Positions 56,706-64,000 of a DNA stretch of 64,000 nucleotides are shown one piece after another. This stretch comes from Cognatiluteimonas sedimenti (GTDB lineage Bacteria; Pseudomonadota; Gammaproteobacteria; Xanthomonadales; Xanthomonadaceae): positions 37,651 to 101,650 of the forward strand of contig NZ_JALGCL010000001.1 in the NCBI RefSeq assembly GCF_022808325.1, read 5' to 3'. Position numbers and translations under genes: made by a program. How positions within the stretch are numbered: the first letter of the stretch is position 1; every line of letters begins with the position of its first letter. Under the pieces are notes generated by a model. That model did not search any database. It had not been told where the DNA came from and saw only the letters and a list, made by a program, of their open reading frames with translations.

Positions 56706-57379
56706 GCGCGACGGGCTTCCCGGCGCTGGTGCTGTTCGACCTCGACGGCACCCTGCTCGACAGCGCGCCGGACTTCGTCGCCACCATCGACGTGTTGCGC
56801 GCGCAACGCGGCGAGGCGCCCATCGCCGCCGACCAGCTGCGCCCGCACGTCTCGCGCGGCGCACGGGCGATGCTGGCGGCGGCGTTCCCTCGGCTCGACC
56901 AGGCGGCGCGCGAAGCGCTGGTGCCGCCGTTCCTGGCGATCTACCGCGAGCAGCTCGCGCGCCACGGCGCGCCGTTCGAAGGCGTCGAAGCGCTGCTGGC
57001 CGCGATCGAGGGCTCCGGCAGCCGCTGGGGCATCGTCACCAACAAGCCCGAGGCGCTGGCGCGCGCGCTGCTGCCGCTGCTGGGCTGGCAGGCGCGGTGC
57101 GCGGTGCTGGTCGGCGGCGACACGCTGGCGCTGCGCAAGCCCGATCCTTTGCCGCTGCTGCACGCGGCGCAGGCGCTCGGCGTGGCGCCGGGCGACTGCG
57201 CCTACGTCGGCGACGACGAACGCGACATCATCGCCGCGCGCGCCGCCGGGATGCCGTCGGTGGTGGCGCTGTGGGGCTATCGCCCCGAACACGACGATCC
57301 GGCCACCTGGCAGGGCGACGCGCTGGTGGCCTCCGCGCACGCCCTCATTGACCCGGCGGCATGGCCGCGGCCGCGATGA
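56702..57379 (+). CDS. HAD phosphatase, phosphoglycolate phosphatase/MupP type
   Basis: A 225-residue HAD hydrolase with nucleophile D13 and D15 ([15 protein letters not shown]), motif II in WGIVTNK, and motifs III/IV in RKPDPLP and VGDDERD. It could be phosphoglycolate phosphatase, the usual label. Its place after ubiG and the [15 protein letters not shown] and [11 protein letters not shown] stretches resemble MupP, which removes phosphate from MurNAc-6-phosphate in the cell-wall recycling route that bypasses fosfomycin. nagZ in the window fits that pathway. I favour MupP but cannot prove it from sequence. Its stop overlaps the next start. Confidence 0.85.
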   Translation: MSATGFPALVLFDLDGTLLDSAPDFVATIDVLRAQRGEAPIAADQLRPHVSRGARAMLAAAFPRLDQAAREALVPPFLAIYREQLARHGAPFEGVEALLAAIEGSGSRWGIVTNKPEALARALLPLLGWQARCAVLVGGDTLALRKPDPLPLLHAAQALGVAPGDCAYVGDDERDIIAARAAGMPSVVALWGYRPEHDDPATWQGDALVASAHALIDPAAWPRPR

Positions 57380-58128
57380 GTACCCATCCCGGCCCTGGAC
57401 TCGCGATGAGCGCCAGCGAGGAACTCGCCAGCTTCCTCGACAAGTGGCGCGCGCGCTGGCCCGAGTGGCGCGTGGCCGAAGTGTTCGTGCCGCGGGCCGA
57501 ACGCGAGCGTGCGCTGGCCTGGTTCGCGCTGCGCCAGGAACTGACCGACGCCGCCTGGGGCGGCACCGATCCGCGCCCGGGCGAAGCCAAGCTCGGCTGG
57601 TGGGCCGAGGAACTGCAGGGCTGGGCGCAGGGCCGTCGCCGGCACCCGCTCGGCATCGTGCTGCAACGCCTCGAGTTGCCGTGGACGCTGCTCGCCGCCT
57701 GCCTGCCGGCGCTGCAGGCCAGCCGCGAACCCGCGGCCGGCATCGACGAGGCGATCGCGGTGCTGGAACCCTTCGCCGAAGGCGTGGCCGGGATCGCGGC
57801 GACCCTGTACGACAGCGACACCCCGGCGCCGGCGACCGGCGCGATCGTCGGCCTGCTCGCCGAGCGCCTGCTGCTGGACGAGGGCGCGGTGCCGCTGCAG
57901 GTGCGCGCGCGCGTCGGCGCCGACGCCAGCGTGCACGACGCCGCACGCGCGTGGGCGCGGGAACTGCTGCAGCGCTGGCCGCCGCCGCACCACGGCGCGC
58001 GCGCCGGCCGCATCCACGCCGCGCTGCTGCGCGAACGCCTGCGCCGCTGCGCCGCCGGCGCGCCGATGGCGCAGCCGCTGCCACGCTGGCGGGCGCTGGC
58101 CACCGCATGGCGGGCCGCCCGCGGCTGA
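57376..58128 (+). CDS. Squalene/phytoene synthase-like protein, degenerate
   Basis: A 250-residue all-helical protein. The segment KLGWWAEELQGWAQGRRRHPLG matches the KLxWWREEL...HPV stretch of the squalene/phytoene synthase superfamily. The two Asp-rich DxxxD magnesium motifs of true synthases are not visible, so prenyl condensation is unlikely; it may be a non-catalytic member like the complex I assembly factor NDUFAF6. It starts at ATG 57376, overlapping the stop of the phosphatase (ATGA); ATG 57361 and 57406 are alternatives. Third gene of the ubiG operon. REP sequences follow its stop. Confidence 0.7.
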   Translation: MSTHPGPGLAMSASEELASFLDKWRARWPEWRVAEVFVPRAERERALAWFALRQELTDAAWGGTDPRPGEAKLGWWAEELQGWAQGRRRHPLGIVLQRLELPWTLLAACLPALQASREPAAGIDEAIAVLEPFAEGVAGIAATLYDSDTPAPATGAIVGLLAERLLLDEGAVPLQVRARVGADASVHDAARAWARELLQRWPPPHHGARAGRIHAALLRERLRRCAAGAPMAQPLPRWRALATAWRAARG

Positions 58129-58130
58129 GC

Positions 58131-58333
58131 GGAGCGGCACCGCCGCCGTTGTGGGAGCGGCTTCAGCCGCGAGCTCCTGGGCGGCGCGGCGGAGCGGCAC
58201 CCGGCACCGTTGTGGGAGCGGCTTCAGCCGCGAGCTCTTGGGCCGGCGCGATAATTTGGGAAGAGCTCGCGGCTGAAGCCGCTCCCACAGACGCCGCTCC
58301 CACAGACGCCGCTCCCACAGACGCTGCTCCCAC
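58131..58333. repeat. REP cluster with 60-base tandem duplication and 15-base units
   Basis: Two 60-base near-identical units (58131-58190, 58191-58250) each carry a full REP (58151-58176 and 58212-58237). An inverted REP (58263-58288) follows, and then three 15-base partial heads (58289-58303, 58304-58318, 58319-58333). Read on the minus strand the last part has the same plan as the repeat before ubiG: three 15-base heads then a full REP. The second and third REPs face each other 25 bases apart. No gene is visible between 58129 and 58457. Confidence 0.87.
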
Positions 58334-58457
58334 AGACGCTGCTTCAGCAACGAAAGGTGTTGGCGCCGCGACGCAGCGTTGCAGGCCCATGACGGCCGCC
58401 CGCGGCCCAGCCGCTACAATGGTCGCCCCCTCGCATCACGCCCCTGCCATCGTGGCC

Positions 58458-59381
58458 ATGTCCCCGACCTCGCCCTCGCCGCTGCCCGACGTCGCCCACG
58501 ACGCCGCCGCGCTGGCGCGGCCGCTGGACTGGGTCGGGATGGAGCGGATCGCGCTGCCGGTGCGGATCGCCGGTGCCGATGGCGCGCCGATGCAGGTGGC
58601 CGCCTCGGTCGACGTCGCCGTCGACCTGCACGATGCGCAGGCGCGCGGCATCCACATGTCGCGGCTGTACCTGCGCCTGCAGGAAGCGTTCGCCAGCGAG
58701 ACCATCACCCCGGCCGGCCTGCGCCGGGTGCTGCAGGGCTTCGTCGAATCGCAGCAGGGGCTGTCGACGTCCGCGAAGCTGGTGCTGCGCTACGACCACC
58801 TGCTGCAGCGCGCCGCCCTGGCCAGCGCCCACAGCGGCTGGAAGCGCTACCCGGTGACGATCGAGGCGACCCTGCAGGGCGGGCACCTGCGCCTGGCGCT
58901 GTCGTTGTCGGTCGAATATTCCAGCACCTGCCCGGCGTCGGCCGCGCTGTCGCGGCAGATCAACGCCGAACGCTTCGCCGACGACTTCGCCGCCGCGCGG
59001 CCGTTGTCCACCGAGGTCGTGCGCGAATGGCTGGCGTCCGAACGCGGCCTGGCCGCGACCCCGCACGCCCAGCGCAGCCGCGCCGAAGTGCGGGTGGAAC
59101 TGCGGCACGCGTTCGACGAACTGCCGGTGGCGGCGCTGGTCGACGCGCTGGAAGCCGCGCTCGGCACCCCGGTGCAGACGGCGGTCAAGCGCGAGGACGA
59201 GCAGGCCTTCGCCGAACTCAACGCCGCCAACCTGATGTTCTGCGAGGACGCCGCACGCCGCGTCGCCGCGACCTTGTCGGACGACCCGCGGATCGAGCGC
59301 TTCGACGCCAGCGTCGCCCACTTCGAAAGCCTGCACCCGCACGATGCGGTGGCGCGGGTCAGCGGCCACAACGCCGGCTGA
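58458..59381 (+). CDS. folE2: GTP cyclohydrolase FolE2 (type IB)
   Basis: A 307-residue GTP cyclohydrolase of the FolE2 family, which makes dihydroneopterin triphosphate for folate and does not strictly need zinc. The family N-terminus ends in LPDVA and leads to VGMERIALPVRI; the metal/catalytic cysteine lies in EYSSTCPAS, and NLMFCEDAARR is near the C-terminus. FolE2 genes are often zinc-regulated, but I see no clear Zur palindrome. A TACAAT box (58415-58420) 38 bases before ATG 58458 may be the promoter -10. An earlier ATG at 58419 overlaps that box and is less likely. Confidence 0.93.
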   Translation: MSPTSPSPLPDVAHDAAALARPLDWVGMERIALPVRIAGADGAPMQVAASVDVAVDLHDAQARGIHMSRLYLRLQEAFASETITPAGLRRVLQGFVESQQGLSTSAKLVLRYDHLLQRAALASAHSGWKRYPVTIEATLQGGHLRLALSLSVEYSSTCPASAALSRQINAERFADDFAAARPLSTEVVREWLASERGLAATPHAQRSRAEVRVELRHAFDELPVAALVDALEAALGTPVQTAVKREDEQAFAELNAANLMFCEDAARRVAATLSDDPRIERFDASVAHFESLHPHDAVARVSGHNAG

Positions 59382-59409
59382 TCGACACCCCAAGCGGCTG
59401 CGAAGACCT

Positions 59410-59502
59410 GTAGGAGCGGCTTCAGCCGCGACCAGGCCGGGATCGGATCGTCCAAAGACGGGGTCTACCCGCTGCGTGGGTCGCGGCTGAAGCCGCTCCT
59501 AC
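59410..59502. repeat. REPIN: two inverted REPs
   Basis: A 24-base REP starting GTAGGAGCGGC (59410-59433) is mirrored exactly at 59479-59502, with 45 bases between. The head is GTAGGAG rather than GTGGGAG as in the other REPs here, so it is a distinct subtype. Together they form a large cruciform-capable REPIN just after folE2. Confidence 0.88.
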
Positions 59503-59521
59503 AATTCCCGGCTTCGGAACG

Positions 59522-59599
59522 CTATTGCGCGCCCGAAGCTTCCAGCACCAGCAGCGGATCGACGCGCACGTCGAACCGCGCCAGGCGGAAATGAAGCTG
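59522..59599 (-). pseudogene. Remnant of an M23 peptidase 3' end
   Basis: Read on the minus strand these 78 bases encode LHFRLARFDVRVDPLLVLE and a stop. This closely parallels the C-terminus of the intact M23 gene next door (LHWGMNWFDTRVDPLLVLE). Upstream of it the match is lost. It is therefore a broken tail of a second M23 gene or a diverged partial duplication. It abuts the REPIN. Confidence 0.7.
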
Positions 59600-59654
59600 G
59601 GATGGTGATGAACGCGCCGCCGCGCGCGACGCCGGGCAAGCGGCCGCGGATGTT

Positions 59655-60632
59655 TCAGCGTGGGCGCTCCAGCACCAGCAATGGATCTACGCGGGTGTCG
59701 AACCAGTTCATCCCCCAATGCAAATGCGGCCCGGTCGCGCGGCCCGTGGCGCCGACGGCGCCGATCACCTGGCCCTGTTCGACCCGCTCGCCGACCTTGA
59801 CGTCGATCCGCGACAGGTGCAGGAAATTGCTGCTCACGCCGTGGCCGTGGTCCAGCAGCACGGTGCCGCCGGTGAGGTAGAGGTCCGGGTCGGCGAAGGT
59901 CACCACGCCCGCGGCCGGCGCCTGCACCGGCGTGCCGGCGGGCGCGGCGATGTCCATGCCCGAATGCCCTGCCTTGGGCACGCCGTTGTACACGCGCGCG
60001 TTGCCGAAGCGGCCGCTGATGCGGCCACGCACCGGCCAGGTGAACGCCTGCTCGTAATCGTCGCGGGCATCGTCACGGGCGCGCTGCGCGACCACGCGCG
60101 CCTGCTCGCGCGCGATCCGCGCGGCGATCGCCGGCGGCGGGTTGACGGTCTTCGGCGGCACGCCGTCGATGCGCTCCACCGGCCAGTCGCGCGGCGTCAC
60201 CGCGACGCGATGCTCGACGGCGTCGGTGCCGGGCGGTCGCACCACGACCACGATCTCGTCCGTGGCGTCGCGGCCGATGCCGAACACGAAGCCGCCATCG
60301 TCCGACACCCGCACCGCGCGGCCGTCGACCGTGACCGTCGCCGCCGGATCGGCGCGGCCGATCACCAGCGCCCCCTGCGAGGCGCTCGCCGGCAACAGCG
60401 TGGCGCGCACGGGCGCGACGCCGTCGCCGACGCGGGGCGCCGGTTGCGATGCCGCCAGGTAGTCGTCCAGCGCAGAGGCCTGCTGCGCGAACGCGTTGCC
60501 GCAGCAGGCGAGGGCGGCCGCCATCAGCGCGATGCGCAGGCAGGTTCCGCGCCCGCGGCTCGGAACGACACAAACGTGGGGTGCATTGCGATCACCCGGC
60601 AGCCAGGTGACGCGCTTACTCAACAAGTGCAT
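59655..60632 (-). CDS. Exported M23-family (LytM/NlpD-like) metallopeptidase
   Basis: A protein of up to 325 residues. An export signal (LRIALMAAALACCGNAFA) is followed by a beta-rich N-terminal domain (about 70-185), a helical linker and a C-terminal M23 domain with zinc ligands in GHSGMDIAAPAGTPV and GPHLHWG. The family cuts peptide cross-links of peptidoglycan or activates amidases. I start at ATG 60632, which leaves an unusually long stretch before the hydrophobic core; a later start (ATG 60524) is possible. It lies 73 bases after the dihydroorotase gene. A remnant of a similar gene lies just downstream. Confidence 0.85.
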   Translation of the reverse strand: MHLLSKRVTWLPGDRNAPHVCVVPSRGRGTCLRIALMAAALACCGNAFAQQASALDDYLAASQPAPRVGDGVAPVRATLLPASASQGALVIGRADPAATVTVDGRAVRVSDDGGFVFGIGRDATDEIVVVVRPPGTDAVEHRVAVTPRDWPVERIDGVPPKTVNPPPAIAARIAREQARVVAQRARDDARDDYEQAFTWPVRGRISGRFGNARVYNGVPKAGHSGMDIAAPAGTPVQAPAAGVVTFADPDLYLTGGTVLLDHGHGVSSNFLHLSRIDVKVGERVEQGQVIGAVGATGRATGPHLHWGMNWFDTRVDPLLVLERPR

Positions 60633-60705
60633 GCGCGAATCCCCACTGTCGTCCCGGGCGCAGTGAAGGACCTGCTTCCAGCGCGGAAAACCGCACGCCC
60701 GCCCT

Positions 60706-62052
60706 TCACCGCGAGAATTCCAGACGCCGCCCCTGCGGCGTGCCGAGCAGGCGCGTGCCATCCCACACCTGCACGCCGTTGACCCAGGTCGAGGCGATCC
60801 GCGAATGGAAGGTCATGCCCTCGAATGGCGACCAGCCGCACTTGGACAGCACGTCCTCGCGCCGCACCGTCAGCGGCGCGTCTTCCACCAGCACCAGGTC
60901 GGCGGCGTAACCCTCGCGCAGGTAGCCGCGCTCGCGCACGTCGAACAGCTGCGCCGCTGCGTGCGCGAACTTCTGCACCACCTGGGCGTTGCTGAGGTGG
61001 CCTTCGTGCACCAGTTCCAGCGCCGCCAGCAGCGCGTACTGCACCAGCGGCAGCCCGCTGGGCGCCTGCGCGTAGGGCCGCGACTTCTCTTCCAGCGTGT
61101 GCGGGGCATGGTCGGTGGCGAGCACGTCGATGCGGTCCTCGGCCAGCGCGCGCACCAGCGCCTCGCGGTCGCTGGCGTCCTTGATCGCCGGGTTGCACTT
61201 GATCAGGTTGCCGAGCTTCGCGTAGTCGCCGCGGTCGAAGCGCAGGAAGTGCACGCAGGTTTCGGCGGTGATGCGCTTGCGCGAGCCGTCGGCGCGGACC
61301 AGCGGGCCCTGCTCGAACAGCGCCAGCTCGTCGGCGGTGGAGATGTGCAGCACGTGCAGGCGGGTGTCGTGGCGGCGCGCCAGCTCCAGCGCCAGCCGCG
61401 TCGACTTGATGCAGGCCTCGCGCGAGCGGATGTCCGGATGGCATGCCACCGGGATGTCCTCGCCGTACTGCGCCTGGTAGCGGGTGAGATTGGCGTTGAT
61501 CGTGGGCGTGTCTTCGCAGTGGGTGATGATCGGCACCGGCGCGTCGCGGAAGATCGCGTCCAGCGTCTCCGGGTTGTCGACCAGCATGTTGCCGGTGGAC
61601 GCGCCCATGAACACCTTCAGCCCCGGCGTGGCCAGCGGATCGATCGCCTGCACCGCGGCCAGGTTGTCGTTGCTCGCCCCCATGTAGAAGCCGTAGTTGC
61701 CCCACACGCGGCCGGCGGCGCGGTCGTACTTGTCCTGCAGCGCGGCCGCGTCCAGCGTCGGCGGCGTGGTGTTGGGCATGTCCATGAAGCTGGTCAGGCC
61801 GCCGGCCACCGCGGCCGCCGATTCGGTGGCCATGTCGGCCTTGTATTCCAGCCCCGGCTCGCGGAAGTGCACCTGGTCGTCGATCATCCCCGGCAGCAGG
61901 CGGCGGCCGGCGGCGTCCACCACCGTCGCGCCCTCGCGCGCCGACAGGCCACTGCCGATCTCGGCGATGCGGCCGTCGCGGATGCGCAGGTCGCCGTCGA
62001 ACTCGCGGCCCTCGTTCACCAGTCGCGCGTTGACGATCAATGTCTCGGACAT
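60706..62052 (-). CDS. Dihydroorotase (class I)
   Basis: A 448-residue cyclic amidohydrolase that closes carbamoyl-aspartate to dihydroorotate in pyrimidine synthesis. Metal ligands are visible: DQVHFREPG, the carboxylated lysine in [22 protein letters not shown] and TDHAPHT. The C-terminal [22 protein letters not shown] is typical of dihydroorotases rather than hydantoinases or allantoinases. It overlaps the 3' end of yidD by 16 bases. pyrD, two steps on, is at 20.6-21.7 kb. Confidence 0.9.
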   Translation of the reverse strand: MSETLIVNARLVNEGREFDGDLRIRDGRIAEIGSGLSAREGATVVDAAGRRLLPGMIDDQVHFREPGLEYKADMATESAAAVAGGLTSFMDMPNTTPPTLDAAALQDKYDRAAGRVWGNYGFYMGASNDNLAAVQAIDPLATPGLKVFMGASTGNMLVDNPETLDAIFRDAPVPIITHCEDTPTINANLTRYQAQYGEDIPVACHPDIRSREACIKSTRLALELARRHDTRLHVLHISTADELALFEQGPLVRADGSRKRITAETCVHFLRFDRGDYAKLGNLIKCNPAIKDASDREALVRALAEDRIDVLATDHAPHTLEEKSRPYAQAPSGLPLVQYALLAALELVHEGHLSNAQVVQKFAHAAAQLFDVRERGYLREGYAADLVLVEDAPLTVRREDVLSKCGWSPFEGMTFHSRIASTWVNGVQVWDGTRLLGTPQGRRLEFSR

Positions 62053-62300
62053 TCGGGGTTTCCTTGTCTGGAGGGGACCGGATCCTCGCCGGGCACCGGA
62101 TCGTGCCCGCCGGGATGGAAGGGGTGGCAGCGGCCGATGCGCCGCAGCGCCAGCCAGCCGCCCCTGAGCGCACCGAAGCGCGCGATCGCCGTCATCGCGT
62201 ATTCCGAGCACGTGGGCACGAAACGACAGCGCGGCCCCAGCAGCGGGCTGAGCCAGCGTTTGTAACCGCGCAGGCAGAGGATGAGGAAGCGATCGATCAC
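62037..62300 (-). CDS. yidD: Membrane protein insertion efficiency factor YidD
   Basis: An 87-residue YidD with the full signature: [52 protein letters not shown], including the three conserved cysteines. It assists YidC in membrane protein insertion. YidD usually sits between rnpA and yidC; here it precedes a dihydroorotase instead. The start is GTG at 62300. Its promoter must lie in the gap shared with the divergent DksA-like gene. Confidence 0.92.
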   Translation of the reverse strand: MIDRFLILCLRGYKRWLSPLLGPRCRFVPTCSEYAMTAIARFGALRGGWLALRRIGRCHPFHPGGHDPVPGEDPVPSRQGNPECPRH

Positions 62301-62335
62301 GATGCGTGAATGCGGGCAGGCGCAGGCTTGCGCGG

Positions 62336-62364
62336 TTGCCGCTGTAGTCCGGTCAGGGTATAAC
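62336..62364 (+). promoter_or_regulatory. Sigma-70 promoter of the DksA-like gene
   Basis: TTGCCG (62336-62341) and TATAAC (62359-62364) are 17 bases apart, a near-consensus promoter. The transcript would begin about 62371, giving a leader of about 37 nt. Confidence 0.7.
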
Positions 62365-62407
62365 AGCGCGCTTTCCCGCCTCAAGGGAACAAGAGGAACA
62401 CCTGCTC

Positions 62408-63442
62408 GTGGCAGCGAAGAAACCAGTGAAGAAGGCCGCCAAGGCCGCGAAGAAGACCACCAGACCCGCTGCCAGCAAGGCCGCCGCCAAGAAGCCGAGC
62501 GCGAAAAAGCCGGCCGCCAGCAAGCCGGCGGCGAAGAAAGCACCCGCCAAGAAGGTCGTCGCCGCCAAGAAGCCGGTGGCGAAGAAGCCCGCGCCGAAGA
62601 AGGCCGCGCCCAAGGCCGCCGCCAAGAAGGCGCCGGTGAAGAAGGCCGCCGCCAGCAAGGCCCCGGCCAGCAAGCCGGCAGCGAAGAAGGCCGCCCCGGC
62701 GAAGAAGCCCGCACCCGCCAAGGCGGCCGCGGCCAGCAAGCCGGCCAAGCCCGCCGTCGTCGCCAGGGCCGCCGCCCCGGCCGCCAAGGCCGCGGCCAAG
62801 GCGCCGTCGCGCCCGATCGCCAAGGCCGTGGCCCGGCCGGAGAAGAAGTCCCCGGTCGATCCCAAGCCCACCGCCGCCGGCGTCAAGACCGCGCTGGCCG
62901 GCAACCCCGCCAGCCCGGTGACCCGCGCGCGCCCGCTGGGCAAGGTCGCCGTGGCCGTGGCCGCCAAGCCGGCCGCGCCCGCGCCGCGCGGCAAGGTCAA
63001 GGTGATCCCGTACAAGACCGACGACGCCGGCCGCCCGATCCTGCCCCACGGCTACCGCCCGGGCCCGGACGAGGAGTACATGGGCCCGCTGATGACCGAG
63101 TACTTCCGCCAGCGCCTGCTGTCGTGGCGCGCGGACCTGGTCGAGGAATCCAAGCAGACCATCGAGAACCTCAAGGACGAAGTGCGCGACGTCGGCGACG
63201 AAGCCGAGCGCGCCACCCGCGAAACCGAGAACTCGCTGGAGCTGCGCACCCGCGACCGCTACCGCAAGCTGATCGGCAAGATCGACAGCACGCTCAAGCG
63301 CGTGGACGCCGGCGAGTACGGCTACAGCGTGGACTCGGGCGAAGAGATCGGCCTGGACCGCCTGGAAGCCCGCCTCACCGCCGAGCGCACGATCGACGAG
63401 CAGGAGCGCTGGGAGCACTTGCAGAAGCAGATTGGCGATTGA
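62408..63442 (+). CDS. DksA-like protein with histone-H1-like Lys/Ala/Pro tail, cysteine-free
   Basis: A 344-residue protein. Residues 1-195 are almost only Lys, Ala, Pro, Ser and Val in KKPA/KKAA repeats like histone H1 or AlgP. Residues about 205-344 form a DksA/TraR domain: coiled-coil with the tip motif D261-x-x-D264-x-A266 (DVGDEA) that acts in the RNA polymerase channel, then the globular end [16 protein letters not shown]. The four zinc cysteines are replaced (S307, S310, T328, E331). It likely binds RNA polymerase without zinc, with the basic tail contacting DNA or RNA. GTG start with GAGG 11 bases upstream. Monocistronic between a promoter and a terminator. Confidence 0.88.
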   Translation: MAAKKPVKKAAKAAKKTTRPAASKAAAKKPSAKKPAASKPAAKKAPAKKVVAAKKPVAKKPAPKKAAPKAAAKKAPVKKAAASKAPASKPAAKKAAPAKKPAPAKAAAASKPAKPAVVARAAAPAAKAAAKAPSRPIAKAVARPEKKSPVDPKPTAAGVKTALAGNPASPVTRARPLGKVAVAVAAKPAAPAPRGKVKVIPYKTDDAGRPILPHGYRPGPDEEYMGPLMTEYFRQRLLSWRADLVEESKQTIENLKDEVRDVGDEAERATRETENSLELRTRDRYRKLIGKIDSTLKRVDAGEYGYSVDSGEEIGLDRLEARLTAERTIDEQERWEHLQKQIGD

Positions 63443-63468
63443 GCCGAGGCCGGATCATCGGTAATGAA

Positions 63469-63496
63469 AAGCCCCGCGATTGCGGGGCTTTTTTTT
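63469..63496 (+). terminator. Rho-independent terminator after the DksA-like gene
   Basis: AAGCCCCGC/GCGGGGCTT forms a 9-bp stem with a GATT loop, followed by a T-run to 63496. Four A residues precede it. Confidence 0.95.
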
Positions 63497-63665
63497 GCGG
63501 CTCCAAACCCGTTACCGCTTTGGTTGTGCGGATATGCAGGTCCGGTGCCGTGCAACCCATTGAACGTGCCGGGTTTGACCCGGTTTGACGTTCAGGAGCA
63601 GACTCGTTGCATACCGCCTCTTTTGAGGTCTATTAGGTAGTTAGAGCCCATTGGAGAGTTGACGG

Positions 63666-63995
63666 ATGGACAAAGAAGCACTGCATCGCATCCTTGACTC
63701 TTTGGACGATGCCACCTTCAAGAATCTCTCTGATTTAGCGGTGGCAACGAGTCAGTACAAAACTGAGGTTCACGCCTTAAACCTCGCAACTGTTCTAGTC
63801 CTTCTTGGCGCTGCTTCGTACATTGCGTACTACATTCCTGGCGTTCATCCAACACTCGTCCATCGAGCGTTTCTTTTCGCAATGGTTGCTGGTGCTCTTC
63901 CACTCGCCTTGCTCAAGTTGAGAGATTTTGTTCTGCCATGGATGTTCGATCGCGCTCTAGCCAGGCAAGCAGTCACATCCGGGCTTATCAAGTGA
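63666..63995 (+). CDS. Small two-helix membrane protein, unknown, low GC
   Basis: A 109-residue protein with two predicted membrane segments (about 41-58, LATVLVLLGAASYIAYYI, and 69-84) and a charged, helical N-terminus. I recognise no family. Base composition and codons (many A/T third positions, e.g. GAA, AAA, TTA) differ sharply from every other gene in the window, which suggests recent transfer. GGAGAG lies about 10 bases before the ATG. The window ends 5 bases after its stop, so its partners are unseen. It may be the first gene of an acquired island. Confidence 0.7.
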   Translation: MDKEALHRILDSLDDATFKNLSDLAVATSQYKTEVHALNLATVLVLLGAASYIAYYIPGVHPTLVHRAFLFAMVAGALPLALLKLRDFVLPWMFDRALARQAVTSGLIK

Positions 63996-64000
63996 TGGGC

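Noticed and set aside
58289..58333. Tandem 15-base units as a CRISPR array
   Set aside because: Units are too short, directly adjacent without spacers, and no cas genes are present.

Overview
The window is high-GC, gene-dense gammaproteobacterial chromosome, most consistent with the Xanthomonadales/Lysobacteraceae (Luteimonas, Lysobacter or Xanthomonas relatives). The reasons are the nagZ-hpt-MTIP order, a FimX-type degenerate GGDEF/EAL protein, an EpmB/EF-P pair with Lys34, an Oar-like TonB receptor, a DksA-like protein with a long Lys/Ala tail, and REP sequences of the GTGGGAGCGG type. The species is inferred only. No rRNA, CRISPR array, integrase or complete insertion sequence is visible.

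Layout. 1-8 kb: 3' end of nagZ, purine/methylthioinosine salvage, a cold-shock gene, an AidB-like acyl-CoA dehydrogenase, an ABC exporter, a YigZ protein, and an ECF sigma factor with a likely membrane anti-sigma partner. 8-24 kb: a GAF-GAF-GGDEF-EAL protein, two aldehyde dehydrogenases, xseA, ispG, a PAP2 phosphatase, a secreted pectinacetylesterase-like protein with a lipoprotein, the pyrD-murB-eamA operon, tRNA-Arg(CCU) and a dicarboxylate/amino acid symporter.

25-41.4 kb is the most distinctive part: two divergent transcription units around an AT-rich promoter region at 30393-30571. Leftward lie a DUF819 permease, a C40 (NlpC/P60) peptidase, an L-Ala-D/L-Glu epimerase, an RpiR regulator and a YkuD L,D-transpeptidase-like lipoprotein. 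Rightward lie a secreted transglutaminase-like protein, an Oar-like TonB receptor, lysA, an M19 dipeptidase lipoprotein, two SxxK serine hydrolases and a VanX-type D-Ala-D-Ala dipeptidase. Nearly every enzyme cuts or converts a bond or amino acid found in peptidoglycan stem peptides. I read it as a candidate locus for taking up and breaking down murein peptides. nagZ, a MupP-like phosphatase, murB and an M23 peptidase elsewhere in the window fit the same theme.

41.4-50.5 kb: tRNA-Ala(CGC), rnd, a SUMF1-domain lipoprotein, an M48 protease, a pair of long palindromic repeats, phaR between two acetoacetyl-CoA reductase-like genes, gluQ and htpX. 50.5-55.8 kb: fimX, epmB divergent from efp, and mtaD. 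MtaD would supply methylthioinosine to the phosphorylase at the left end. 55.8-62.3 kb: ubiG, the MupP-like phosphatase, a degenerate phytoene-synthase-like gene, folE2, REP/REPIN repeats, a broken M23 peptidase tail beside an intact M23 gene, a dihydroorotase and yidD. 62.3-64 kb: a cysteine-free DksA-like protein with a histone-H1-like tail, a strong terminator, then a clear drop in GC with a small membrane protein that may start an acquired segment.
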